A DNA stretch of 64,000 bases from Pantoea sp. CCBC3-3-1 (GTDB lineage: Bacteria; Pseudomonadota; Gammaproteobacteria; Enterobacterales; Enterobacteriaceae), in NCBI RefSeq assembly GCF_007981265.1, contig NZ_CP034366.1, forward strand, positions 1-64,000, given 5' to 3'. Positions within the stretch are counted from its first letter, which is position 1. Every line of letters begins with the position of its first letter. Position numbers and translations under genes: made by a program. Positions 44,059 through 54,800 of the stretch are shown here, in pieces. The notes under the pieces were generated by a model. It saw only the letters and a program-made list of their open reading frames with translations, was not told the DNA's origin and did not search any database.

Positions 44059-44607
44059 TTAACCCTTCTGTACCTTCATTCCGCGTTGCGGTTTACTGCG
44101 GCCCTTATTGGGTCCCTTTTTACGTGCTCCCGTGAACCATGATGGATAGGCGGACGGAAGCTTGTGCTGCTTGCGGTATTCTACCAGCTGCTGCCATGCG
44201 TGCTTCCGGTCATCCTGGCTGATCACTTCTACCGGTTGGCCATCAATATTACGGCGGTATCGCATCATAAAAAGGCGTGTGCGGTAAACTAGTGAGGCAC
44301 AGCAGGCGCGCAGTGACGCCTGGAGCCGCTCCTCTGATACGTCCAGACCCCGGCGTACGATAGACTTCAGCATGTCGTCTTTGATGCCGCTTTTCATCGG
44401 CAGCGGGTAGTTACCAACAAACAGGGCAGGGAACAACTCCTGAACCAGGCGTCGCTGGCTGCGATTCTTTTTGCGTGTGGCAGAGGTACCCTGCGATCTG
44501 AATGAATCTTTGATCTTCTGGTGGGTAGCCTGAGGCGGGCACGAAACAGTGCGTGGCTTAAATTTCTCGTGAGGTTTCCGGTGCTGATCTGCTGCTTGCT
44601 GTGTCAT
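44059..44607 (-). CDS. ProQ/FinO-family RNA-binding protein
   Basis: A 182-residue protein with a ProQ/FinO domain at residues about 55-140: LVQELFPALFVGNYPLPMKSG, GLDVSEERLQASLRA, YRTRLFMMRYRRNIDGQPVEVIS. The N-terminus (about 1-50) and C-terminus (ARKKGPNKGRSKPQRGMKV) are basic and disordered, typical of RNA chaperones of the family. Such plasmid proteins bind sRNA-mRNA pairs, often to repress transfer or replication. Here it follows the RepL-like gene by 14 bases, so control of lytic replication by an antisense RNA is a plausible guess. Confidence 0.8.
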   Translation of the reverse strand: MTQQAADQHRKPHEKFKPRTVSCPPQATHQKIKDSFRSQGTSATRKKNRSQRRLVQELFPALFVGNYPLPMKSGIKDDMLKSIVRRGLDVSEERLQASLRACCASLVYRTRLFMMRYRRNIDGQPVEVISQDDRKHAWQQLVEYRKQHKLPSAYPSWFTGARKKGPNKGRSKPQRGMKVQKG

Positions 44608-44621
44608 GGAGATTATCCTGT

Positions 44622-45548
44622 TCAGTTTGTTTTTCTGTTTGGGAAGTGGCGCGCCAGAACGTTGGCCGGATTAAATCCGCGCGCCTTGGCTGCAGTGGTG
44701 CGTTCTGCTGCATTTTGAAGAACCTCATCGTGCAGTCGGTTAGCTTCACTGAATCGGTCGCTATTGAAACTGGTACTGGTCGTGCGGCTGGTTGCTGGTT
44801 TTCCGGAAACGAATGCATGGCGTCTGGCGGCCTTTTCGAGCCTCTGGCGTTCTGCCTGCCTCTCCTCACGCTCTCGCATTTGTTTACGTGAATAATCATT
44901 CGCCTGGGTAGTAGCCCGCTCGCTTTTAGCTGTGGTCCAGCTTTTGACCTTCTGAATGACAGAAACCTTTTCAGCGGGAGCTGAATTGTCTTTTGAATTC
45001 TTAACGTCAAAAGATACTAATATTTCCCGAACAATCTGATCAGGGGCGGCAGGTAAATTTGATCGGGGGGTGGGCTCACCAGAAAAAATATCCCGGATGC
45101 TGTGCAGGGTGCAGGCAAAGGCAGATTTGGCCTTTTCGATAGCTTCACGAACTCGTGAATCCAGGGTTTTGCAAAGACTCATAGCTGCAGAAATGAAGTC
45201 TCGCGTGAACTGGTATTCAGTCGGCATCTGACCGCGTCCCTTGGGGGAGTTATCAAACACAAGGGTACTGGTGAGGATGCCTGCTTCTACGACTTTAACC
45301 ATATTCCGACGAATCGTTGCTTCAGTGGTACCACACAGTTCGGCCATCGTTTTGCGGGACATCGTGATTTTGTATGCGGATGTCGCTGCTGCGACTTTGC
45401 AGACCTGAGATAGTATTACCCTGGCTGCACGCGACAGGTTGGCATTGCTTATTAACTCAATGGCTTGACGTAAACCGTAGCTGCTCAACTCACCGTTTTT
45501 CTTGAACGAAGAGCCTTTGTGCTGTATATTCATACACGAATTAAACAT
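44622..45548 (-). CDS. Winged-helix replication protein, RepL-like
   Basis: A 308-residue protein starting at ATG 45548, which has AGGA seven bases upstream; an upstream in-frame ATG lacks one. Residues about 60-110 form a winged helix-turn-helix (ITMSRKTMAELCGTTEATIRRNMVKVVEAGIL). The C-terminal half is basic and low-complexity (AERQRLEKAARRHAF). P1 RepL, the lytic initiator, has its origin within its own gene; a partial recurring element lies at 45010-45021 inside this gene. It forms an operon with the Acb2-like and ProQ-like genes under the promoter at 45939. The name rests on HTH, location and P1 analogy; the family match is not certain. Confidence 0.45.
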   Translation of the reverse strand: MFNSCMNIQHKGSSFKKNGELSSYGLRQAIELISNANLSRAARVILSQVCKVAAATSAYKITMSRKTMAELCGTTEATIRRNMVKVVEAGILTSTLVFDNSPKGRGQMPTEYQFTRDFISAAMSLCKTLDSRVREAIEKAKSAFACTLHSIRDIFSGEPTPRSNLPAAPDQIVREILVSFDVKNSKDNSAPAEKVSVIQKVKSWTTAKSERATTQANDYSRKQMREREERQAERQRLEKAARRHAFVSGKPATSRTTSTSFNSDRFSEANRLHDEVLQNAAERTTAAKARGFNPANVLARHFPNRKTN

Positions 45549-45560
45549 TGTATTTCCTGT

Positions 45561-45600
45561 TAGGGCCGCCGCCACAGCGGCCTTTTCTTTTTTCACTTTC
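45561..45600 (+). terminator. Plus-strand hairpin between acb2-like and repL-like genes
   Basis: GGCCGCCGCC, a short loop, GCGGCC, followed by TTTTCTTTTTT on the plus strand. It would stop transcription running right; the minus-strand operon passes through it. It overlaps the acb2-like stop. Confidence 0.55.
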
Positions 45601-45828
45601 CGGGCTTCGCGATAGACCGCGTAACGCTCATAAAACCATTCTCAATATCCGTCGCGCCAATCTGTAGCCAGCGCTCATCTATTTCTAATATCTCTTCGAT
45701 ACTGACGTTTTTCAGACGGTAGATGAAATTCGGCACCTGCTGTTCCATGATTTTTTCTTCGTTAATAAGGTCAATTTCGGCTTGGTTCAGTTCACGGTGT
45801 TTTTGATAATTCGGTGTTGATTTTCCAC
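45593..45828 (-). pseudogene. acb2: Acb2/Tad1-hairpin-type anti-CBASS protein, one base out of frame
   Basis: Starting at GTG 45828 (AGGA eight bases upstream) the reading is MENQHRIIK; it then hits a run of five A (forward T-run 45800-45804). With six A it continues HRELNQAEIDLINEEK, and ends RWLQIGATDIENGFMSVTRSIAKPGK. The result is a 78-residue protein carrying the hallmark of the Acb2/Tad1 hairpin family (RWLxIxxTxxxxGFMxxxRxIAxP) and its usual opening MENQHR. Acb2 binds cyclic di- or trinucleotides and blinds CBASS defence. The gap is exactly one base in a homopolymer, so it may be a sequencing error, a natural mutation, or a slip site. No in-frame start exists for the rest of the protein. 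Confidence 0.7.
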
Positions 45829-45938
45829 TGCGATTTTCCTGAGAAGGGAAGGCGCCTGAAGACGCCTTGTAGACAAAGCAGGTATCCAGTATTTACTTAT
45901 GCGGGGGGAGTTTATACGCGGATCGCGGAAAGGATCAA

Positions 45939-45956
45939 TACATAAGATACTAAAAA
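45939..45956 (-). promoter_or_regulatory. Phage promoter/operator element of the acb2-repL-proQ operon
   Basis: On the minus strand it reads TTTTTAGTATCTTATGTAT, a strong match to the recurring element TTAGTATNNTATGTCA with its TATCTT box. It lies about 110 bases before the Acb2-like start, with the head protease gene ending on its other side. Confidence 0.6.
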
Positions 45957-45994
45957 GATCAGCCTGATTAATTTATCAGGCTGGGTTTGTACAG

Positions 45995-47044
45995 CTAGTA
46001 CGCACCAAAGTTAGGCGTTTCATCACTAAATGAGATGTATGACTTTGCGTCAGGCGCCTGATGTTGCACTGCTGTCTTGTGTACTGATTCAGCCATTACA
46101 TCCATCGGGAGCGTGCTCGTATCAATGCGTGCCAGTGACTCAAACAATGCTGTGACAATCTCTACGTCAGCATCAGTCTGCATGTTGGCCAGCGCCTGGC
46201 TGTGACTCGAATTTGTGAAAATCGGGAGTTTATCCAGCGCCGCTAATAACTTTTGTTTGCGAGCATCGGCAGCGCTTTCGTACATCACTTTCTCCGCCTT
46301 CAGTGATTCCAGCATGCTGGTGGTCTCTGCCAGTTGAGTTTCTTTGGCCAACAATTCACCAGCGGCTTCAAGGCTGGCAGTTTCCAACTGCTCAACGCGC
46401 AAGACGCTCTCAATCATGACTTCATGATGACTCAGCTTGTCGTAGTGACTAACAATATTCGCTGCAGAGTCATTATCGAAGCCAGATCCGACGAGCGCCT
46501 CAGTCATGGCGGTAGTGCGGGATTCTGCACTTTCATGCATTGCGGCAGGGTGATCCTTACTGATGAAGTTAGGCATAGTCACATAGTCGAAGCCGTAAAA
46601 CGCTTTTGGAATAGAGACCGCAGGGGAGTCACGGCCTGTTGTAACCCATGACCAGCCACCAGCGCGGGATTCCAGCATGCTCGCAACAATACGTCCCGTG
46701 GGGGTGTCAAAAATTTCTTCTGTGTGGGTTACTACACCGTTATCGTCCACGGAAAGTTCGATAGTGCGGTTCGACGGGATGTTATCCAGGACAACGGGTT
46801 TCCCCTCAACCATCACAACAGCTGTTTCCGGTAACTCCATGCTGCCAGCCAGCTGGCGTCGGGAATGGCCGTAGTAGCCATACAGTTCACCCAAACGCAG
46901 GCCTTCCTGAGTCTCCGGGTTGTTGAACATCGCTCGTACAGCTTCCAGCATGTAATTACGGTTGTTCTGTTTGCCTTTACGCACCTTGTCAAACAGGGCG
47001 AAACGGTCGGTGTGTGTCTTCAGGATCTTACGTTCAATCGTCAT
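45995..47044 (-). CDS. Head maturation protease and scaffold-like protein (P1 Pro-like)
   Basis: A 349-residue protein next to the portal gene. The N-terminal ~160 residues have a phage protease-type fold with a His-bearing LYGYYGHSRRQLAG and a Ser-containing ESRAGGWSWVTTGRDSP, while residues about 190-290 are a coiled coil (HEVMIESVLRVEQLETASLEAAGELLAKETQ) typical of the scaffold part. It probably removes the capsid delta region (10121). Eleven bases separate it from the portal gene. Catalytic assignment is tentative. Confidence 0.5.
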   Translation of the reverse strand: MTIERKILKTHTDRFALFDKVRKGKQNNRNYMLEAVRAMFNNPETQEGLRLGELYGYYGHSRRQLAGSMELPETAVVMVEGKPVVLDNIPSNRTIELSVDDNGVVTHTEEIFDTPTGRIVASMLESRAGGWSWVTTGRDSPAVSIPKAFYGFDYVTMPNFISKDHPAAMHESAESRTTAMTEALVGSGFDNDSAANIVSHYDKLSHHEVMIESVLRVEQLETASLEAAGELLAKETQLAETTSMLESLKAEKVMYESAADARKQKLLAALDKLPIFTNSSHSQALANMQTDADVEIVTALFESLARIDTSTLPMDVMAESVHKTAVQHQAPDAKSYISFSDETPNFGAY

Positions 47045-47054
47045 ATAAACCTCA

Positions 47055-48767
47055 TTAACTCAGTGCTTTGGTGAAACTGCTTTTAACGTCTTCCGGGCTC
47101 ATGGAGGCGATCAATGCCACCAGCTCGCTATCGGTCAGTTGCTCGTTGTGCTCAACGCCTTCCATCATGTTGTTGCCCTGATTGCTGGCGGCGCTCTTAA
47201 TCTCTTTAACCAGTGCATTAAGGCGCTCATCCGGAATCTTCAGGATGTCGCCCATGACCAGCTGCTTAAACGTTTCTGATCCTGCCAGTCCTGCGTTGTT
47301 GCTAATGGCATCAATGATGGTGACGAACACGCTGGCGTAGTTCACACGGCTGTCCATCGCAGCGTTTTCTTCAAGCTCAATGCTCGATGCCGTAGACGTA
47401 AATTCAACTTCATACGGGCGCTGGCCAGCCGGATAAACCTTTCCGTATTTGGTGGCCAGATGGATATCGCACATGCGGTAAATCATTTCGGTCGCCCCAC
47501 CACGCAGCCAGCCGGAAATCATGCCGGCGGCGATCGAAGTGCGCAGGAATCCTCCCTCACCAAGCCCACCAGACATCTGGTCAGCAAAGCCCAGCATCGT
47601 GTAATCCAGCCCGACGGATGCGGCCAGTTGCTTGATGTGAAACATCACGTCTTCGATCGCAGTGATATCAACCGGGATGGTCTGGGTGTCGATTTGCATC
47701 ATGCCTTTGCTGTCGGCCATGATGGGAAGAACAGTGTTTGTAACAGTTGGTGCAGTGTTGTGGCCACGCGCGCGCCTTTCCATCATTTCAGCTGACCGCT
47801 TCAGCTGTTGGGAAATAGTGCGCTGGTATTCAGCTGCCCGCGCCGGATCCAGTGAGCTGGTCTGCAGGCCAATCAGGCGGTCGATTTTGCTGGCGTTGTA
47901 GCGCGTGGCTTTTACTGAACGCAGCGCATTGCGCAGGTTCGTATAAGGCTCAAAAGCCTGTTCAAAAATGCTGGTGCCGTAGTTCTGTGTTTCGACCGGC
48001 GTGCGCGTAGTCGGGTCGGATAGCAGGCTGAATTGTTCGGTACCGGTATACATCGGCATAAGGTTTCGCTTTGGCCGCCAGTTCGGCGTCCTCATTGGCA
48101 CCATTTCCCATGGTTTGGCGAACGCGAACGCCCCCTTTTCGTCCTTCAGGTAGTCGCCTGTGAAGCCCACCAGTTGTCCGCCCACCTCATACTCTTTAAC
48201 AAAATAGGGGAGGGTGTAAAAATTACACTCAAAGCCGGTGATCCCTTTTTTGGGCGTGGTGTAGGGACGGATATAGCAGACCCCAAAGATGGCCATCAGC
48301 GTTGCCCAGCCCGGCAGCTCCTGATTTATAGTCAGCCCAATGTCGTTCATTAGCTCGCTGCAGACGGTTTTTGCCACCTGGTAATCTTTATCCTCACTGT
48401 TTTTTACTGGCTTCAGTTTGAATGTCAGATTGGTTTTCTTATTGATAGCGAACGCATAGGAAATATGAATGTTCAGTGCGGCCGCAAGAGTAGGATAAGA
48501 CGCCATTTCCTCAAGGAACGGATAGCGCTCAAGGCGTGTTTCCGGAAGCGTTACCTCATCCAGAATTTCTCGACCGGCGCTTACCATCGAATCGTTTAAA
48601 TCTTTTCCCGGCGCATCATTGCCCAGTAGCCCTGAGCGTGAATAAATCGCGCCATACCCGCCGCTGCCGGTTGGGCCGAGAGCCAGCGGCGTCCCTTTAT
48701 TGGAACGGCTACCAGGCAACACAGCTTCCAGCGCCTTGCGGATGTTATCTATTGGAAATTTAGGCAT
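47055..48767 (-). CDS. Portal protein (P1 Prt-like)
   Basis: A 570-residue protein starting at ATG 48767, which has AAAGGTG nine bases upstream; GTG 48779 falls inside that site. Portal-like features: an N-terminal clip (ALGPTGSGGYGAIYSRSGLLG), an INKKTNLTFKLKPVKNSED segment, a helix-rich core (FEPYTNLRNALRSVKATRYNASKIDRLI) and a C-terminal helical crown (LTDSELVALIASMSPEDVKSS). Portals form the dodecameric DNA entry ring. P1 Prt lies next to Pro in the same way. Divergent from darB, whose promoter element is 30 bases away. Confidence 0.65.
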   Translation of the reverse strand: MPKFPIDNIRKALEAVLPGSRSNKGTPLALGPTGSGGYGAIYSRSGLLGNDAPGKDLNDSMVSAGREILDEVTLPETRLERYPFLEEMASYPTLAAALNIHISYAFAINKKTNLTFKLKPVKNSEDKDYQVAKTVCSELMNDIGLTINQELPGWATLMAIFGVCYIRPYTTPKKGITGFECNFYTLPYFVKEYEVGGQLVGFTGDYLKDEKGAFAFAKPWEMVPMRTPNWRPKRNLMPMYTGTEQFSLLSDPTTRTPVETQNYGTSIFEQAFEPYTNLRNALRSVKATRYNASKIDRLIGLQTSSLDPARAAEYQRTISQQLKRSAEMMERRARGHNTAPTVTNTVLPIMADSKGMMQIDTQTIPVDITAIEDVMFHIKQLAASVGLDYTMLGFADQMSGGLGEGGFLRTSIAAGMISGWLRGGATEMIYRMCDIHLATKYGKVYPAGQRPYEVEFTSTASSIELEENAAMDSRVNYASVFVTIIDAISNNAGLAGSETFKQLVMGDILKIPDERLNALVKEIKSAASNQGNNMMEGVEHNEQLTDSELVALIASMSPEDVKSSFTKALS

Positions 48768-48796
48768 CGCAAAATGCACCTTTGATAAAATATTAG

Positions 48797-48812
48797 TTAG
48801 TATCCTATGTCA
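48797..48812 (+). promoter_or_regulatory. Phage promoter/operator element of darB
   Basis: TTAGTATCCTATGTCA. The TATCCT box at 48801-48806 and the ATGTCA part end 20 bases before the darB ribosome site (GGAGGTG, 48832-48838). It lies between divergent portal (minus) and darB (plus). Confidence 0.65.
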
Positions 48813-48842
48813 ATTTATCAAATGTTCACTTTGGAGGTGATA

Positions 48843-51800
48843 ATGCCTGGAGATAAAGGCAGATATAGCGAAACGATCGAAGCGTGCAATTCGGTTTCCG
48901 ATATTGTCCGGTTTATTCGTTCGCTGGCCATCATCCGTAAGCCGGTCGCTTTCGGGGTTACAAAAGTGGCGGGCGTCTCAATTGAGCGCACGCGTAAAGA
49001 AGCTAATCAAAAGGCGTTAGAACTGCTTAACACGTTGTCGGACGGAGTGCAGCTCACTGATGAGCAACGGCAGACGCTGGCCGGGTATACCGGTGAGGGT
49101 GGGATCGGCGGATCCACCCACGAATATTACACCCCACAGCATGTTGCTGAAGGCATGTGGGATCTGATGAAGCTGTATGGTGCAGACGTCGGGAACACTC
49201 TGGAGCCTTCTGCCGGCGCTGGTGTTTTCAATGAGACTAAGCCAAAGGGCACGCTGATCACTGCTGCGGAAATCAGTCAAATATCAGGCCGAATTAACCA
49301 GCTGCTACACCCCGAAGATAACGTGAAGGTTGCTCCCTTCGAAATGTTGGCCTCCGGTACGCCTGATAACAGTTTTGACCACTGTATCGGTAACGTGCCG
49401 TTCGGCGATGCGCGTGGAGATACAATCAACCTGGATAAGGCGTACACCAAAGAAAAAGATATTGGCCGTTACTTCATCCTGCGCCTCCTGGACAAAATCA
49501 AGCCGGGCGGAATCGCGTGCATTATCGTCCCTTATGGCATGACCAGTGGCTCGAGAATGAAGAAGCTGCGCGAGCAGGTCTCCCGTAAAGCTGAGTTCCT
49601 CGGCGCGCACCGCCTGCCGTCCGGCACATTCGAAGAAAATGGCACATCGACGGCGGTAGATGTCTGGGTACTGAAAAAGCATCCCGAAGCTCTGGCCGAC
49701 ATGATCATGCAGGCTGATGAACCGTTGCTGACCGCGGCGAATGTGCTCTGGCCAGAGTACATCTTGGGAAAATGGTTTGATCAAGACGGGAAACGCTTCG
49801 TCTACGGCGAGACTGAAAAGGGTTTCCAGGGGCGCCTGATTATCCGCAATGACCAGATAACCTTCGGAGCACTGAAGGAAAAGCTGATCCACAAATTCGA
49901 TAGCCGCATTGACTGGAACATGCTGAATATCTCAGAGCCGCAGATCATGAAGGCCGCGGAAGGAGAACAGCGTCTCATTAACGGTCAGTGGTATGTGCTT
50001 GACGGTGGCCAGTGGGTTCTGGATGTATCTGGCCAGCCGGTTAAGGTTGAGCCAGCCCGGTACGGCATTAGCGATATGTCAGAGCTGAAAGTGGTGCTTG
50101 ATAACCCTGAGTCGCTTCTTGCCCGTAAATGGGATCACATAGAGGCGCTGGTTCAGGACTATCCGCACCTTGCGGACGAGTCCGCGCGCAAGGCTTTGGA
50201 TTTTGCTGGTGGCCTGCCTGTTGCACAGCGGGAACGCATATTCCGTGGCGCATTACTGGGGAATCAAATTGGGATTCTACAGGATGCTATTGCCAATAAG
50301 TACCCGGCGGACTATATCGACAGTTTGCGCCAGAGCACGGCCCGACTGGTGGAAAGCGAACTGAAAACCTTTGGCAATCCTAACCAGGGGCGGATCAGCA
50401 AAGTTTCCGGCAACAACAGCGGTGGCTGGCTGAAGTTTCGCGCTTCCATCACCAGCGATGGCCAGTTGTCCGATCTGCTGCAGGGTACGCTATCTGTTGA
50501 GGGAGCCACAGCATACGACTCGACGAGCCATGAGCAGGTTGTCCGCCATCTCTTTAACCAGATAGACCTGGTCCCGATCAGCCTGCAGGAGTTCCGCAGT
50601 GCATCCACAGCGGTATTGCCGGATGATGACAACGCCCTGCTGGATATTCTTGCCAACACCGACGGCATCGCACTGACGCCATCCGGCGACCTGATACCAA
50701 TGGATCGCGCCACCAGCGGCGATATCGGCATTATCAGCGGGGAACTGAACGGTGTGCTTGGGGTGATCGCTGACGGCCCGCAGAAAAATAACTATCTGCG
50801 CCAGCTGGAGCAAATTAAAGCGCGCCGCAAATGGACAGGCGTTGACGATATTACTTTCTCGCTGGACTCCCGCTGGTTTGACAGATCGCTGGTGCTGGAA
50901 TTCCTCCATGAAGCCGGGTATGACGATCTAACTTACGTGCAATCCATTGAGGTGGAAAATGGCGCGCTTGTTTCGGAACAGGGGTATCGCGGCGCGAACG
51001 GTGTGTTTGCCGGTTACCGTTACGGGACAGTGCTCAAAAAGGACAAAGAGACAAACAGTATTGCTCCAACCTATGCCCGTAAGAGCACGGCTGATGGTTT
51101 TTCGATGCAGTTGGAAAAATACCTCAACGGCGGCAAGCCCGCCGGCGTGAACGGCGAAAGTTATATTGCCCGTATTCGTGATCTGGAAACAGAATTCAAT
51201 AACTGGATACGCCAGCATGATGAAATCGACTCCCTGGTTGAACAGTACAACAACGCCTTTAACGCCTACATCCCGTTTGAACAGTCTGAGTCAAGCCTGG
51301 GTCTGAAGGGTATCAGCGGGGAGCGTGTCCCGTTCAGCTACCAGAATCAGGAAGTTCGCCGCCTGTCTGAAGATGGCCGGGGTATCCTGGGATTCGGTAC
51401 TGGCTTGGGTAAAACCACGACGGCGCTGGCGCTGGAAGCCTATAACTTTGAGAACGGCCGGAGTACCCGCACGGCGATCGTAGTGCCGAAAGCGGTCTAT
51501 GAAAACTGGTATCACGAAGCCAAGGGGTTTTACAGCGCTGATGCGTTCGCAAACATCCTATTTATTGGGCTCGATCTGCAGCGCGATGACGCTGGCAATG
51601 CGCGACAGGTTCCCGTACTCGATGAGAGTGGCCAGCCGAAACTTGATGCAGGCGGTGCGCCGGTAACCCGTGATGCCCTGACGCTGTCCAGTTCGGCAAC
51701 CATCAAAGCACGCATGAACCAGATCCCGCACTCCAATAATCGTCTGGTGGTGATGAGCAAGGAGCAATACGCGGCGATCCCTATGCGACCCGAGACTATC

Positions 51801-54800
51801 CGAGACCATGCGCATGACGTACTGTTTGCTCAGGCAGACGCCGGACGCGTGAAAATTGGTACTGATTCCTATCGCGAGCAGAAGAAAAAAGACCGTGTTC
51901 TGACTGAATATTCCGATACCGGCACCGTAAAAGAACATGACTTCCCGTACTTTGAAGACATGCACTTTGATAGCGTGATCGCCGACGAAGGTCATAACTA
52001 TCGTAATAGCTACAGCGCTGGCCGTGAGGCTTCCCAGCTCGCCTACTTGCCAGTGCCAAGCGTGTCACAGTCTGCGCGTGATATGGCGGTTAAGAACGCC
52101 TACCTAATGGCAAAAAATAACGGCCGCGGGCCTGTGCTGCTGACGGCGACACCGGTTGTGAACAGTCCGATCGACGCCTTTAACATGCTTTCCCACTGTG
52201 TGAGCATGGAGGACTGGCATCGCATGGGAATCTTCACCCCTGATGATTTCGTGAAAGAATTTGGGCGTACCAAGCTGTGCGAAGTCATGAAGCTGTCCGG
52301 TGAGGTTGAGCTAAAGCAAGGGCTGATAGGCTTTAAAAATCTCGACGGGCTGCGCGGTATCTTCCACCGCTGGACGACCCTGAAGACCGCGGCGGATGTC
52401 GCTGAGCAGGTGAAAATACCTGACCTGGTGGAGTCCACTGCAGAAGCGCCAATGTCACCTGACCAGTTCGTAGTTTACGAGGAGCTGCGCGAGCGGGCGG
52501 AGAAGCTTTCTAAGGGCCAGGATGACGATGAGGATCCAGAAAATAAAGACACTATTTTCGGCATTATCCGTGATATGGACCGTGTATGTACGGATATGGA
52601 TTTATATAACCGGGTTATCACTTTCCGTTTCCCTGCCGCGTTGAGCGATAAGGTCCGCCAGTTGGTGGCCGACCTGCCGGATAGTGTGGGTGCTGATAGT
52701 GACAACGAAGAGGAATATGGCACTGCTGGTCAGTACACTGTCAGGGAGGAAGGAGAGTTTTGCACGCTGGTTGTTCCAGAAATGTACGAACCGGAAGTGC
52801 TAAAGCGTATGAGCAAGTTTGGCATTGCCGATCAGAACATGACGCACCCACTGACACCGAAATATTCCGCGCTGGTGGAGAACCTCAAAGCCGGACTGAA
52901 ACGTGGCAAACAAATCATCTTCACCGATGAAAAAAGCCAGCACGGAAAGCTCAGGCGTATCCTGGTGGCGCAGTTGGGTATTGATGAGTCTCAGATTGGG
53001 ATCTTGAATGCAACGACTGTTGCCAATGCTGGCAAAAAGGGGAAGAAGCCGAAGAAGGTCAAGCCGCCGAAAAACCTCCCGGATGAACCCACTGAAGAGC
53101 AGGTGACGGCCTACTACCAGCAAAAATTACTGTATGACGATTATGTTGCTGTTATCAACGAGGTAAGCCTGGGCGGGCTGGAGCAGATCGCTGCAGACTA
53201 CAATGAGGGACGCTCCCGCGTACTGATCTGCAACAAAAAAGCTGAAGTGGGGATCAACCTGCACAAAGGCACAACGGACATCCACCACCTTACCCTTCCA
53301 TGGACTCCGGCGAGTATTGACCAGCGCAATGGCCGCGGTGCGCGTGTGGGGTCATCACAGGACAGCGTAAACGTGTTTTATTACTGCGGTAGCGGCTCTT
53401 TTGATGAATTCCGCCTGCGTACCCTGAAACGCAAAAAGAATTGGATTAAAGAAATCCTCACATCTGACAAGTCGCAGATGGACAACGCTGACGCCGGAAA
53501 TATGGTGGAAATGCAGCTACTACTGGCCGCTAACCCGGAAGAGCGTGAACGCCGTATCGCGGAGCAGGTATCGAAAGCAAAAGCAGCGGCGACTGCGCGA
53601 GCAAAAGTCCGGGCCACTCAGGATCTGGGCAACTACATTAAAGCGCAGCATGCTGGTGCTGCAAACCTGGATACCGAGCGTGGCAAGGCGTTTGATCTCG
53701 ACCGTGCTGCAGAAAATGCAGCTGGTGTACTGGACAAAGTCAGGCGCGAGCTTACCGACCTTCAGCAGGGGATGATGGATGCGCAGGAAAAGCAGAAGGA
53801 AGAACCCGGAGAACGTTCACATGGGTACAGGATTAAGCGCATTGAGTCCGAAATCCGCACAACGCGGGAATTCCTGACTGCTGCCAGTAAGGCTGATATC
53901 AACGCCCGTTCTGCAGCGGTTAAGCAGCAACGCAAAATTGAACGCCTGAGTAAGGCTGAGTCTGAGATAAAACGCCTGCGGCCAGTTATCAAGAAAGCTC
54001 TGGATGACGGCTTGCTGGATGTGGATCCTGATGTGCTCGACCACGGTAAAGATATCCTGCTGGTGAACGGGAAGACCTATAAGGTTGGCCAGATCTACAA
54101 CTTTAACGTGAATTCCCAGGGCAAATATAACGCCATCTCTTACGCCCGCATCAGTGGCCTGGATTTTGATGCCCGTACGGCCGATCTAATCGGACTGTTC
54201 ACAGCCGAAGGTCAAAAAGCAGGTTCAACAAAAAATGTACCTGTAGAGCACTTGGGAACGGAAAGTGATGTGACACTTTCTGAGCTTGAGTTACTGAGCA
54301 AAATGCAAGGTGGCATGTATATCCAGGCCGTCCCGGAGCTATTAAGTAAAGAACAGTTCTATCACTATCTGAAAATGGGTCAGCTAATGCTCAATGACGG
54401 GAATACGATTTGTTACGAGCAGGGTAAATATTCGACCGTTGTCCTCAACAGGCGATCTGCAGGTTACGGGCTGGGTGGCGGGGTTTACCGAGATTCGAAC
54501 TGGTACCGGGATAATGGCCAGAAGCTCATTTATCCTGATCGCAGTGACGAGCAGCTGAAGCAGGCAATAGCCATCAAAGAGCGCCAGAAAGCCGATTTCC
54601 GCTATTCCTGCAAAGGATTTCTGACAGCATTATTTGGCGGTGACTGGGAAACTGTCATGGCAGGTATTGGTGAGATCGCTGGTCCAGACGTCATCAATGC
54701 GGCAGTGGCAAGGCGTATGAGCGGGCCAATGTTTAGCTATGAAAAGGATTTCCATTCATCCGTATCTAAATTTATCGCTACAGGTGAGGTCGAAGTTCCA

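Noticed and set aside
43990..44062. Short ATG frame (about 23 codons) in the 43.2-44.0 kb gap
   Set aside because: Too short and without homology or clear ribosome site.
48807..48842. ATG 48807 as the darB start
   Set aside because: It is the ATGTCA part of the promoter element with no ribosome site; ATG 48843 follows GGAGGTG.
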